Shown: positions 22,985 through 34,899 of the stretch, one piece after another
Position numbering within the stretch: position 1 is the first letter of the stretch
Layout: the number at the start of each line of letters is the position of its first letter
Origin: Fasciolopsis buskii
Taxonomy: Eukaryota; Platyhelminthes; Trematoda; Plagiorchiida; Fasciolidae
Assembly: GCA_008360955.1 (NCBI GenBank)
Contig: LUCM01000674.1
Span: 248,001-312,000, forward strand
DNA length: 64,000 nt
Direction: 5' to 3'
Translations under genes and position numbers: made by a program
The notes under the pieces: generated by a model
Told to the model about the DNA's origin: nothing
What the model saw: the letters and a program-made list of their open reading frames with translations, nothing else
Databases searched by the model: none

Positions 22985-24348
22985 TTCAAAAGGTGAAGAA
23001 ATCAATTGTGAAAACGTTTGACCTGAAAGATACTTTTAGGGTGGTATTTCGGTTCCTGAGGGGGTATGAGGACTTGTTAGCAAATCGGATGGGGTTTTCA
23101 CCCGTGTGCAATTCCGATTCCGTGAGCTGAAATGCGAATATGAGGATCAGCTTGACGCAATGTAACCAAAAGGGGGTCAAAAGCGCAGCAGCTTGCATCG
23201 CTCCCTATAACCAAGGCTTGATGTTGGACGAAGCAATTTTCTTCTTCAATGCCCGTTGTACTTTTTCTATGGCAACAAGATCAACTCTGAGCAAGTGTGA
23301 AAAGTTTATCGGGCAATACTCCAATTGAAGTCCATAGTATGAATTGCACGGCATCTGCTCACATTTTGCAGCGTGGAAATTTTAACTGTGAGACCATTAG
23401 CTGTATTTGCGTTTGCAATTTGACAACTCGCTTGCTTTTGGAAAGTGAATGAGCAGAAGTCTTGCAAACCTAGATTTTTCACATGCTGGTTGGTTATTGT
23501 TCAGGGATTGTGAAGCTTATAGGCAAGAACAGCGCTTTTAGTGTAACAGATTTCCATTGCTCATTACCCACACTAATCCTCTAGTGAGCTTAACTTCTCT
23601 ATGATACTAACCATGGTCTGAGGTAATGCAGATATCCCGAAAGAATCGATTAGTTTGATGTCTTCAGCGAATAAGAAAGGTGTACCGCGGCGTATCACAC
23701 GAAAGGTTCTGTTTACGTGGAGCAGTAATAATAAGGGGCAAAGAACACTACCCTTCCTTTCATTATCAGTGATCGGCTTGGGCCGCGATAGGTCTCCATT
23801 GATTCCGACAACCAAAAAGTTGAAAGGAGGTCGAAAAATAATCAAAATAGAGTGGATCTGCTAGCTCAGAGAATTTGGTTTTTAGTACCGATCGTTCATG
23901 GCACCCGCGATCAAACGCGTTGGTAAGGACAAAGAGGTTGGGTGTAACTGCCTTTCTCGTATCGGCATTTAGAGTGATCCGATCACAAAAATCAAATTTG
24001 CTTGAGGTGCAGGAACTATACTTAAGAACCCCAAGTTGATATTCACCAAATAGGTCGTTGGTGGTGCGAAAGTAGATCAGCTGGTCCTTGACGATCCTCC
24101 CGTGAGTCCGGCCGAATTACTGTGTGGTTTATCGGGCATTATTCTTCTGATCAGTACTATAATCCATTTTTGTGTAACAAAACAACGGCGGAGACTTTCC
24201 GACGAACGTAAAATATCCCACTGGACATGGCGGTAGTAAACAAGTTTAACACTAAGAGTGCTATGTCAAGTGTTCCGAAGCGGAATAGGGGAGAGAAGAC
24301 GCCTTTTAAGCCAGACCGGTAAGACAGTTTATTGACGGCAGGAGTCAT
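22985..24348 (-). pseudogene. Reverse transcriptase of element IV, FAED variant
   Basis: The minus frame 24348-24157 contains LFTTAMSSGIFYVRRKVSAVVLLHKNG, the first RT block. The frame 23845-23573 carries ERKGSVLCPLLLLLHVN and GTPFLFAEDIKLIDSFG, so the FADD box reads FAED. The C-terminal part, about 23330-22985, carries LEYCPINF, AIEKVQRAL and YPLRNRNTTLKVSFRSN, matching ILEYCSLV, VIENVQRAF and YSLRNADSIINLPVP of element III. Multiple stops and frameshifts. Confidence 0.75.
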
Positions 24349-24830
24349 CTATGCATTCTCTGTGTTAAATATGATAAAGCAAAGCGTTTCTCCGTTAGCC
24401 TAGGGCGAGTAGGCAAATTGGAGATGTCGGTAATGAGGGTGGGGGAGAGGTGCGAAGTGAAAGCTTCAGGAATTCCCTCCGGATCATCTAACTGCCCTCT
24501 ATTCTCTATGATGCATACGGGGATAATTGGCTTATTGTGAATAGTGTGGGGCCACGGAAGTCTGGACGAATTCGGGCAAGGATTCGATTGCTGAGGAGCA
24601 GTGTGCTCTTGCTTACACTGTTGGCTGTCGGATAGAGGAAGCAGGTCGTTTTGAAACTGATTTATCCTCAGTGTTATGGAGAGTCTATGGTTTGCGTGTG
24701 GATATTCTGCAGTTTAAGAATTTTCTTTCAATATTTAAAGATTCTGCTTATTTGTATTGGCCATGATTGCTCTCCTTGTGTAGTGACGCTGCTAATGATC
24801 GACGTTAAGATATCGGCAGCTTCCTGAGAG
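22985..24830 (-). mobile_element. CR1/Jockey-type non-LTR retrotransposon remnant IV
   Basis: Read downward from 24830: endonuclease-RT linker (24830-24350, matching 33330-32890 of element V in collinear blocks such as gattgctga and ctgcag.ttaa), first RT block (24350-24100), palm (23845-23573) and C-terminal domain (23330-22985). It is heavily mutated. The order and strand are consistent, so this is one insertion. Confidence 0.75.
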
Positions 24831-27800
24831 CCACGGGAGAGCAAAACATCAGACCATTCATAGCTCTGGAGACCGACAGTCAAACCAGCTCAGTTTCCTA
24901 CCAGCTGGAAGAAATTCCATGCTGCCCTCTCTCTCCGGCTCTTCTCCAGGCTCTCCACTGGGTCGGAGAAATAAGGTGCCTGACCAGTACGTGTCCTCTG
25001 CCATCTATTCAAGCTATATACTCAGCCAACTCTTGGAAAGGAACTTTTTCTGTTCACATGACATGAGCATTAGCGGCAGGTTACGATCTCCTTGATGCCG
25101 CTGTTCTACGCCTATACAAACCGGCGTTCTTTCAATCAGCATCACTAAAACATGAACCAGCGCCGGGTGGACTAGAAGATCAAATGCACTTTAAAGGATC
25201 AAAAGCACTCAACGTTTTACGGAAGATTTACTTCCGGCCATTTTTGCATTTGTGATCCTTTTCTGAAGGCTTCAATTATTTTCTGGTTACAAATCGAACA
25301 TTTGGAGTATCGCAAACGGAGTAAGGGCTACACTAGATCAAACTCAACTACGAAGTGCAAAAGCAGTTGTTTTGTAAATTTGCCTAAAGTGGATAGCAAA
25401 ATTAATCGATACATAGGCACAGAAAATCACAAATATTCGGTCAAATTGACTCAGAGCAAAAGATAGTGTCACTGCGGTGGCATGTACGGAGATATCATGT
25501 GGTTCATGCGAGCCCAAAACCAGTGAGTGTTATATTAGCACTGTGAGTGAGAGTGACCTAGCTTTCATACACATGAAAAACACGGCAGTGATCGTATGAA
25601 CCCCGATATAAAAAACGAGCCTTCGGAGGCTTCCCCTAGCCATGCGTTACGGCGACAGTTTGAGATAGTTGAGTGCGTGCGTCAAGAAGTCCTTCGGTGA
25701 ATCATGCTTGGGAAAATGTCTCACAGAATAACTCATTTGAAGCAATTTTCAGCCTCACCGACTGTAGTTGCCGCGTCCAGAAACTGATTCCTGATTCGAC
25801 GTGCTGCGGTTGCTGCTGCGGGAATCAAAGTCAAGCGTGAAATCTGATATCTCAGCAAGGCCGTTACCTTTGGACGGAAGATACATGTCTTTTTCTAACA
25901 ACCTCCTCTTTAAGAAAACCTATAGATACTGCGTTTTCTTTAACCCTCTCTCCGTTTTCTCTGGACAGGACGGTTGATCAGTATATGTTTTCGTATACGC
26001 TTCCGCCAATTCCCCACTCGAATAAGTTTATTTGTATTTCTAGCCTGCATAGATTCGCCCTGTGAATAATACCGTTAATTCATGTTCTTTGGTTCATAGG
26101 ATCCACAAGGATAACTCCTGCCGCCGCCCCCCTCAGATAATTTAATACCTTAAAGGTTTCACTGATGACTTTCATTGCTCTCTGCATTTTTAGTGGAAAG
26201 ATGGACACCTTTTAGTTCAATTTATTGGCTTTTCACTACTTTCCCCACCATTATTATTGCTGCTAGCCACTGAACTTGCTACAAAAAGATCACTTCTTTC
26301 TTTAGGAATTAGGACGAGGCCTGCAAGCTCTACTGGGATTGAGGACAAACTACTGTACCATAAGAAGGGAGAAAATTGCTGAAGTCTTGATGTAAGTGTA
26401 AGTTCTTAAATCACGGTTCTGGAACATCCGGAAAAGGATAGCAGACACTGGTCTAAACATTTTTTCTAAGGACCTTGATGATGGAGTTCTTATATTGCCC
26501 TTCCCATTCATGGTTCGCAGTCACCTTCACTCCAGGGCCTGCTGTAACCTGAGTGGCAATGAACTAAAATATCAAGTTCTCCTGCTTCTGTCAGCCCACT
26601 CGAAGCCCAGCCAACTAATTCTTAGTCTAACAAGAAACAAGCCCCTCTAGCCACAACTTAGTATGTTCACATGGTCTGCTAAACTGAATCCCGGCGGGGC
26701 TATCGCCGATAACATGTCAATAATAGTGATAATGAAACCTAAGTTTCCCCTTTCGATAGAGACACCCTCAGGCCTGATCGAAATGTGGCAAGCAAAGCGT
26801 ACATCAATGACAGGTAAAACACTAACGAGAACGAATGTGTATTAATCAATAATGATTGGGAAATGCCAAATTAATGCTCACATTTGAGTGAAGAGCACCA
26901 ATTATTCACAAAAAATCAACGAGGGCTGCGTCGGAACAGAAAGTTAGCTAATTCAAGACTGAAGTCTGTTCAAGTGCATCGGGGCTCAATGACTTTCAGT
27001 AGAATACACTAAATTTGATACCTGAAGCAAAAGGTGGAACGTAACTAGATTGCAATCACGGCTGGACTTAAATCCGGCAGTGGCTTGATAAGAGAATGGC
27101 CGGAAACTGTCAGAGGAATTATGCCAATGAACTGTGTGACGAGTCTCAACAAAATTCACAGTAGGTGGGTTGCTTTATGAGACAACCCTGAAGGCTGAAA
27201 ATATCAAGAAATGACAGGATTCGTGTGAAAAGGCAGAATTATATCTCAATAAAATAAAACGACGACCATTGCTGATCAAACGGATATTACGATGAGAAAA
27301 AGGTGACGACCCCTAAGTTAGTTTCAGGACATGGAGGAAGATACAATAACTGAGGACAGTAATAACACCAATTTTATTTCTCGGCTAGTATCAAGACGCC
27401 TGCAGAGCTCATGACTAGGGATGAAAGCTGTAAGAAAATGATAAAAGACTTACGTGAAATTGGAGGAGGATCTATAGAATAAAAGTTAATGTACACGTTG
27501 GGTCACCTTTGGCTGATAAGAGCACGGATGTCAACCGGTGTTTAAGCGGGAAATTTGTGCCGAAGAAGACTTCTTGTTAACACGGTTTGCAAAACTGTGT
27601 TGTGTATCCCGCAGGTCGTATTGGACATGCAATAGACCGGGAGGGGTCATAAGCGCCATGAATAGATCCCCAAATGTGGACATAGTCCTGTAAGGTTGAG
27701 ACAAACAGGAATATATAAGACGGAATGGATAGGATATGACGTGAGAAAAGCACAAAAACAAGGAAAGAGAGATTTAACGGCGGTGCATGGCGGAACATGG
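24831..27800. other. No gene recognised
   Basis: About 3 kb with only short frames. A C-rich stretch at about 24830-25010 differs from its A/T-rich surroundings but has no identifiable feature. Confidence 0.4.
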
Positions 27801-27802
27801 GT

Positions 27803-27870
27803 TTGTTCCTCCTAATCGCTTGGTTAACCCAACGCTGACCGCCTAGGGTGATGGAGCCACCAGCATGTCC
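27803..27870 (+). repeat. Short repeat R-D, copy 1
   Basis: It resembles 40094-40160: gtttgttcctcc..aatcgcttg against ctttgttattcc.aatagcttg, then acccaacgctgaccgcctagg against accgaacactgaccggctgg. Class unknown. Confidence 0.4.
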
Positions 27871-27884
27871 CTGTCACATACATT

Positions 27885-28302
27885 CAAACTCCTACATCTT
27901 TAGACCACCTTTTCGTTGTACTGGTCGATTGTGTGGGTTGTACGTATTGAAGTCGTACAGAACCGAATAAGCGTGAGGCACAAATGCTCACAACATTTAA
28001 AGGCAACCAGACATAATACGAGATCTGCGTTAAGCCAATCGGTTTAAATTCTGGTGAGCCTTGTGCGGAACGGATGACCACAGCGTGAACGTCGAATATT
28101 GAAGCGGTTGGTTTTGACAGTTGAAGTTGGCAGTCGGAAAAAATCGTGTATTCGTAAAGTTTACTGGATTGTCAGCATTTCTGATTTCGTAAGGTTCAAC
28201 CGGGTCCAACGGTGGAAGTGTAACTGGAAAAAGGAGAAAAACCTGGGGGTGCGCTACTGGGAAAGGCAGTTGCCAAACTGGTAGATCACAGTGCAGGTTC
28301 AC
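27885..28302 (-). pseudogene. C-terminal scrap of a CR1-type reverse transcriptase
   Basis: The minus frame 28302-28030 contains VEPYEIRNADNPVNFTNTRF and then FTLWSSVPHKAHQNLN. This aligns with LPYSLRNADSIINLPVPKTS and SSLWTKLSDQLRILS near the end of element III. No palm region is visible next to it, so it is an isolated 3' fragment, possibly of the element whose 5' part is seen at 32.6-34.9 kb on the same strand. Confidence 0.65.
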
Positions 28303-30560
28303 GAGATATAATGAGCCTCAGCCTTGAGGTGCAGCAGAATAGTGATGCATTCAGAACGTCCGTCCAAGCTAGATGCCAACAAAAACTCAACAAATGAATT
28401 TGATTTTTAAACTTTTGGTGAAAGAAGCAAGAGAAAACATGCGTAAAATGGTTCAAGTGCACAAATACTAAAGGGCGATTTGCCACAACTGATTGTTGGC
28501 CACCAAACATGAAAAGTGCCTTTGCGAAGTGAACTCGGGGGCATGATCCGTTAACCTAACTGCGTCCTCAAGCCTCGCGGTATGAGAGTGCAGCGCTGCA
28601 GCCAAGCCCCTCGCTCAATGTAAGCCGGCCTAAGCGATGGATCTGACCGTGCCTCGCATTATACTGACAACGCCGGCGCAACCAGGAGGTAAAGGAGGGA
28701 ATGTGGATATGATGTAGGTTGAACAAGTCAGGTACCAGGTTTCCAGGATGACTAATCCAAAACTAGTCTAGACCGCGGTATCCAGGCTATGGAGTAATTG
28801 GTAAAGTTCAAGCAGAAGGAAACTCTCTGGGACTATGGAAGGGAGGGTGGTCTGGGCTTTCTGCCAGCTAAAGATTGTAAGCAATCAATTGTATGAGCAG
28901 CTCATAAAAAGTAACGTACCAATAAGGATACTTGGGCACATGAATATCGAGGCGGTGGCTGTTGCTGTTGCCGAATCTTGTTACTTAGATGTTTATGGGT
29001 TGGTGAGCAAGCCAGCGTAACGTGAAGATCGTCCACAAACGTCAGCAAAATGAAAATAAGCCAATATTTAGGAGGACTGGCAGAGAACAGCAACACTAGA
29101 CATAGTTACAAATAGAGTAATAAGGGTCAAGGATGCACAAGGGACCGACTGTATTCACACTGAAAGGATTTATGGTCTATCGAGTGGGATACAATTGAAT
29201 TAAGCAGTCCGAACATCAGAAATGATACAAAAACGGAAGCATGGCAGCAAGGGAAAAAAGAAACCTGTAGCAAGACGCATGGCGTTCCATGGCGGCGGAA
29301 GAAAAACAGAAAACAATTAGTCGAGAACGAGAGGAAGGTTTAAAGGAGAGGGAGAAGAAAAAAGGGGTGTGGACTTGTTTTCGTCCGAAGAGATTCGTTT
29401 AGATTTGTTAAAATGAAGGCAAAGCTAATGAGCCAAACTCATCCGTGCAGAGTTACAATAGGAAAGACTAAGAATTAAGGATGATAGCTGTGGTGAATGT
29501 TTAAAGACGACGGCCGGGCAGAGGTCACGACAATCTGAAGGGAAAAACATTCAGATTCTCTGAGTGTAAAGGGTAAGAACGTATTATGATTAACATGTAA
29601 GTGACGAAGTGTCTTTATAGTCAAAAGTTTGTAGGTCAGTGGTCATACACTAGTTTGGGGTTTTCGCACTTTATATGGTTGTCCAAATGGACGGATAGAG
29701 ATTGGCTGCACGTGATGCAAGATATTAGAGGCAGCTAACTAAGGACACATTGTGTCCGAGAGGTAGATGTTTAAGCGGTAACTGGACTGCTTTATGTTGC
29801 GATTGATAGTGTGTGACAAATGTTCGGGTTGGTATACAAGCGGCGGCTTGGCGATGGTCACATGCCGTTACCTCAATACAGTCGAATGGATACTGTAGGG
29901 CGATAGCCACGCTGAACAAGTGTTCGGATGCATTCGCTGTGACCAGCCAGTGGGTGGCATTCGCAAGTTGGGGCGGCGAACGGATGGTATGCCTGAAAAC
30001 AGCAAAGAGAGGGAGACGGTATGTAAGGTGTTCCAGCTGGTGGTGAGATTGAGCAGAAAAAAAAGAAAAAAATGGTTGAATAAATGCGGATCGGTGGCGA
30101 CGTCTGCTCGGTTTTGAGAGAAATTATGTCGGGATTTTGGCATACTATAGAAAACTTAAAAATCACAGTTGAACTTGGACCGACTGTGATGGCGAGAGTC
30201 AAATACATTGGTGGAGCAGAATCAGTCCATATTTCTGATGAACAGCCCTATGGATGTCATCTGAACAAAAAATTGCCATCCTAGATTGTACACCCAGTAA
30301 GGGCTGGTATCACCTTTATTATGGGGTAGACATCAGATGCAGAAGGAGAAACAGAGGGAAAATCGTATAGCGTAAAGAATATTAGCTGTTATTTCGACCT
30401 TGTAATGCAGAGGATCAGCAAATTTCGCTAAGCTATTCTAAAGAACACTGACCCAGGTAGGTCATTAAGATAAGGAGACCTAAGAGGATCGCTGCGTCTA
30501 GAATACAAACCCCGAGCTCGCCTTCTTTTGGATTCTTAGGCCGCAATTGATGAGGTAGAA
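28303..30560. other. No gene recognised
   Basis: Purine-rich in places, for example 29330-29370. Short frames only, overlapping on both strands near 29870-30208. Confidence 0.4.
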
Positions 30561-30574
30561 TGAAGATCAGAATC

Positions 30575-31300
30575 AAAGATCAGATGTAATGATAATAGTA
30601 ATAGCAATAGTGCATATTTCTCGGCTTGCGAGAGGCACGCGCAAGGTGACACATGTGTTGCACGTACCATAATCCCGATGTAGCACCGATTCGCGCAGGC
30701 GAACCACGGAAGGAGGACGTCAGTTGGCAGGAGCGATTCGAAAGCGCCAACTCTCTAGAATGCTTTAGTAGCAGGAGATTAAACGATTTCATAAAATAAT
30801 TCACTATGTGATATTATCCTTCAACTGACCATTAGAAAACTGTATCTCATGAAAACATTCAGTCTCCTAGCACTAACACATACCAAGTAGCCAAGCTCTG
30901 TAGATCATGTCCAAAGTCTTCGTCGTAATCAGGCTACTTGTAGAGGAGTGACCTATCAGTAGGGGTCGATTGGTGTGCGCTAGCGGTCCATGGCCATGCA
31001 AATCAGTGGCGGATAGGTGCAACATCATGTGGTGAGGTTCAACAAGCTGTTCACAGCCGGCCCGGCAACGTAATCACTAAGGCGTTCGACTCAAACCCGT
31101 TCGTCTTGGGAAAGCGGTAGATATGCACTACTGATGACTCCTAACAAGAATGAAACATCTGGACAGTGCTTCCATGATTTCTTAACGGTGAGTTCAAAGG
31201 TGATATCACATGGCGAATCGCTTCCTGAAAACTCTCTAGATGTTTGGCACCAGCGGAAACCTACAAACCCGCAAGCAATAAAATGTACGCAGAGGAAAAC
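30575..31300 (-). repeat. Dispersed repeat R-C, copy 1, probably interrupted
   Basis: The part 30760-30805 (tagtag..agattaaacgatttcat) matches 57924-57955, and the part 31155-31225 (tccatgatttcttaa.ggtgagtt followed by gatatcacatgg) matches 57965-58010. In the 57.9 kb copy the two parts are adjacent, here about 350 bases apart. A short run of TAATGATAATAG type lies at 30585-30612. The minus translations of both copies share FMK.FNLLLL. Confidence 0.55.
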
Positions 31301-32585
31301 GTGATACAAAACTGGTAAAAGATTCCAGGGTGCGCCTTAGAGAAAATAATGCCCGAGAGTTATTTTTTCTCGGAAAGACCAACGCCTCTCCCATTTTACC
31401 GGGCGCACGGCCTTAAGTATCGCGTCGGTCAACATTTCCGGTGTTTCCGTGATGCAGTGAACAAAATACAAGTCGACCAACGCGTCACATGAGGCGCCAT
31501 TCAGTTATGAAATTCGAGCTCAGGTGACAAGTGAAAAAATAGCATGAAAACGATCCCTGCCATTTTGAAGGCATTTAACTCCTAAGGGTTACTTTAATTG
31601 AATGGATTTCTTACTTTGCGAGGTAAAGGAATGTGGACCTCTGCTGGGTGATCAATCACCCCAGAAAACTACCTTCCATGGTCCTATATGAGGCCGCACT
31701 GGGTCCGCTGACAAAGTCGGTCAACAAGTGGCACTACAAATGCACCAAGACATGTGTTGCGTATAGCAAATCAGGAAGACCTGATAAAGACAGCATTTTA
31801 CTTGTTATACATGTGACATATCACACCTGGAGACCAAAAGTCCCGAGCAGAATCGTACCTTCAAGAAAAATGAAACAGATTAGAACACTGGTTGAACGTT
31901 GCGAACAAGTCTTGAGTGCCAGCTAGGGAAGTAACACTGCAATGAAATAAACGAAGACTGTTACAAACAGGGCTTATGCTTACAGAAATCACGCAAGGTA
32001 GAATGTAGGCTGTTCCCGAGAACTAAACCACAACCAAAAATAAAGTCCAGATTGTCACCTAGAATGGGAGGAGATCACCGGCGTAAGTATGGGAACAGAA
32101 ATGTAGACCTTTTGCTTCGAATGTCACTAGGTGTATTTCGGCGGAAAGATTAATGGGTTAAGAAGACCCAGATAATGCACTTGGAGGATTGCACAGCGGT
32201 GTGGGTTACCAACAGTGAAAAGCAAAAATTTTTATAATATAGGAGAGTGACAATAATAAAGTGTGTATAGAACACAAATGAAGAAATGAGGTAAGGATGA
32301 ATTCAGATGCATAAATCGTGAATGAAATTTCGGTAAGCGGGCAAGCATGAAAATGGCTGGGAGGAAAGGACATCAGCAAAATTGTCAAATCATGGCTGTG
32401 TGAGGTAAAGAACTTGGAGGTGTTTTTCGGAGTTCTCAGCAATATAGCCTATTCCGTCTCTGTGAAAGGACTTCGTTCTTGCGTTTTTAATTCGGCAGAA
32501 GTAAGTCGAAAGTGGCATGCGATAAAGAATCTACGCTCAGGCAAATTGTCATAGGGTCAACTAAAAAAATGTTGATCTTAAGAAA
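31301..32585. other. No gene recognised
   Basis: The 97-codon plus frame at 31633-31926 has no recognisable domain. The palm region of element V would be expected around here on the minus strand but I could not find it. Confidence 0.35.
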
Positions 32586-32590
32586 TTCAG

Positions 32591-34892
32591 TTAGCTGGTC
32601 CTTTGCGATCTTCTCCGTGAGTCTGGTTTACCAAACGATAGCTTTGTAGGCCCTATAAGGGTCCCTTTTGTGGAGAGGAACAATGGTTGAGTTTTCCACT
32701 GAGCGAGAAATATCCTAGTAGACATAGGGGTAGCGAACAGATGTGACGATAGAAGTATGTCTGAGATCGATGGAACGGAACACTTCTGAAGGACACCGTC
32801 CAAACCAAATCGATAGGACGGATTCATGAAAGAGCGACCTCTGTTTTTTGTGTTAAACGAGATGGACGATAGCATTTGGTCCATCAGCTTAGGGGAGTAC
32901 GCAAATGTGGGGTTCGATCGAGAATGAGGATGGAGAATTATAAGTTGAAAGGTTCCTCGACTTTTCGAGGATCATGAAGCCGCTGGCTGATCTACAGAAG
33001 AGTACTTGATTAAAGACGAAAATTGTGGGACGTCAAAATCCTGGCCACTTGCGGGCCAGAATTTGATTGCTGAAGGCCTCTTTGTTACTGCCCGCAAGTG
33101 CGAACCTCGGATGCAGCAAGCAGGTCTTTTTAAAGTCAAATCACCCTCAGTAAAACAGAGAAATCTAAGGTTCCGTGTAAATACTCTGCAGGTTAAAAAT
33201 CTTTTAATATTTACAGGTTTCGCTAGTTCGAATTACCCGGGGTTTATCACCGTAGGGAGTAAGTTTGCTAATTGTCGGATGCAAGTTTCCTTGTAGAATA
33301 CCGGCAGCCTTCTGGGAGGAGAATGAGAAAAGAAATCAGAACAGTTAAGGCTCTGGAGAGCTGCTGATTTGTAAGAGTTGTTAACGGGCTTGGTAGCGAC
33401 TACAGGTGGCCGGGGTCTAAGAACAACATGAGCAAGACAAGAGACTACCTTGTAGTCACTTCCAGGAAAGTTATCCGGTGAGGAATTATCAACAATATGA
33501 AAGCTGTTGATAAAACTCTAGTGCAGGGATATTATTTCTTCTAGTGGGACTGCAGATACGCTACATCCATCCTCTTACGTGGTTTAACGAACGGAGCTTA
33601 AGAGTTGTGGAAGGACAGCGTTGGTGAACCGGCAGATTTCATATGCATTAAAGACTCCTGATATAGGTTCCGTTTCTCTTGGATGGGATGTTGTGCAAAA
33701 AACCACTGGATGGATTGAGGAAGCTCAAAAGTTTTTGATGATGGGAGTCGGCAAATGCATCCAAGGTGCACTAGCGAGTCAAGACTATGAACAGTGAAAC
33801 ACAGTGTCTGGCAAAGCGTATAACACTGCGTGATGGAGGACGGGAATTGGGAGTTGGCGTCTAATGCATGCTAGGCAACTGCCTTCACGCCGTTTAGTTA
33901 TCTGAGCAACAAAGAAGTTGTTAATAAGCAGAATGAACTGGTTTGTGAAAGGGTATTTTGTTAACTAGGTTTTATGGATTAGAATGATGTCATAGGAGTG
34001 ATTCTGTAAAGAACGCCTCAGAGCGCCGATTTTACTTAAGAGGGCAGCCAAGTTAAGTAGAATTAGGTCACCTCAGACGTGCAATTAAGGCTGAGTAATT
34101 CAGTGGAGAGGCTGATTTTCAGGAGTGTGACCCGATGAATAAAAATGCAGCAAGAAGGAAGCCGTGGATCTAGGGTTGATGAAATGGGCTTCAAGGGAGC
34201 ACTTGTAATTGTTAGAGGTTGGTCAATTGTGCAGGAACATGGAGAGTGGCTGGTGGCCCCGCTGGAATGGATCTAAGGTGGAATTATACACAAAACAGAA
34301 TAATTGTGATTGGCATTGTTGATTAGCAAGACGAAATCAGAGCACAAGTTGCTATGGCCATGGAGGCGCTGGGTATCGAGACCACTGAATTGACAGTTAA
34401 GAGGAAGGATGCTTCTCCAAGAGCATGATCAATTCGGTACTCATAATTGAGCGAGCATCAACCAGCAGCAGCTTCAAAGGGAGGGGCTTTAATTACTAAG
34501 AAATGATGTATTATCCTTGGGGGTCTTGTTGAGTTTACAGATGAATTGGAAATGTGAAACCTTTTGCAACTGGGTTGTGGTTCGTGATAATATGTTACTA
34601 CTTGATTGGCTACGCTTGCAGAGATGTTACGTTTTGGCAACCTCGGGAATAAAAGACCGGAAGACCCTAGTCCTGTGCAAGGAAAACTGGTTTTGAGGGG
34701 GTAGATTTCCGCAGTAAGTAAAGTTATGTTGTTGTGATCACAAGGGTGGTTGGTGCCACAGATCACAAAAAAGCTGAACCGATGGGGAGCATTACCCAGG
34801 AAATAAAACGTTACTGAAAGGTGGAGTTTTTCTTGATGGGGTACCCAGGGAGGGGATGGTAAAGTGTGCGGATGAGTGGTTTTGTTCAGCAT
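32591..34892 (-). mobile_element. CR1/Jockey-type non-LTR retrotransposon remnant V, 5' part
   Basis: Read downward: possible leader (34892-34458, a 144-codon Pro/Ser/His-containing frame), endonuclease start (34066-33955: LLSKIGALRRSLQNHSYDII, then LIHKT at the ITET position), linker (33330-32890, collinear with element IV), and first RT block (32884-32600: FLAQWKTQPLFLSTKGT, then PTKL). The palm with the catalytic box is not found downstream. Heavily mutated. Confidence 0.65.
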
Positions 34893-34899
34893 TTAGGTA

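Noticed and set aside
34458..34892. 144-codon minus frame as a host gene
   Set aside because: It lies just upstream of the endonuclease remnant of element V on the same strand, so an element leader is the simpler explanation. It has no domain of its own.
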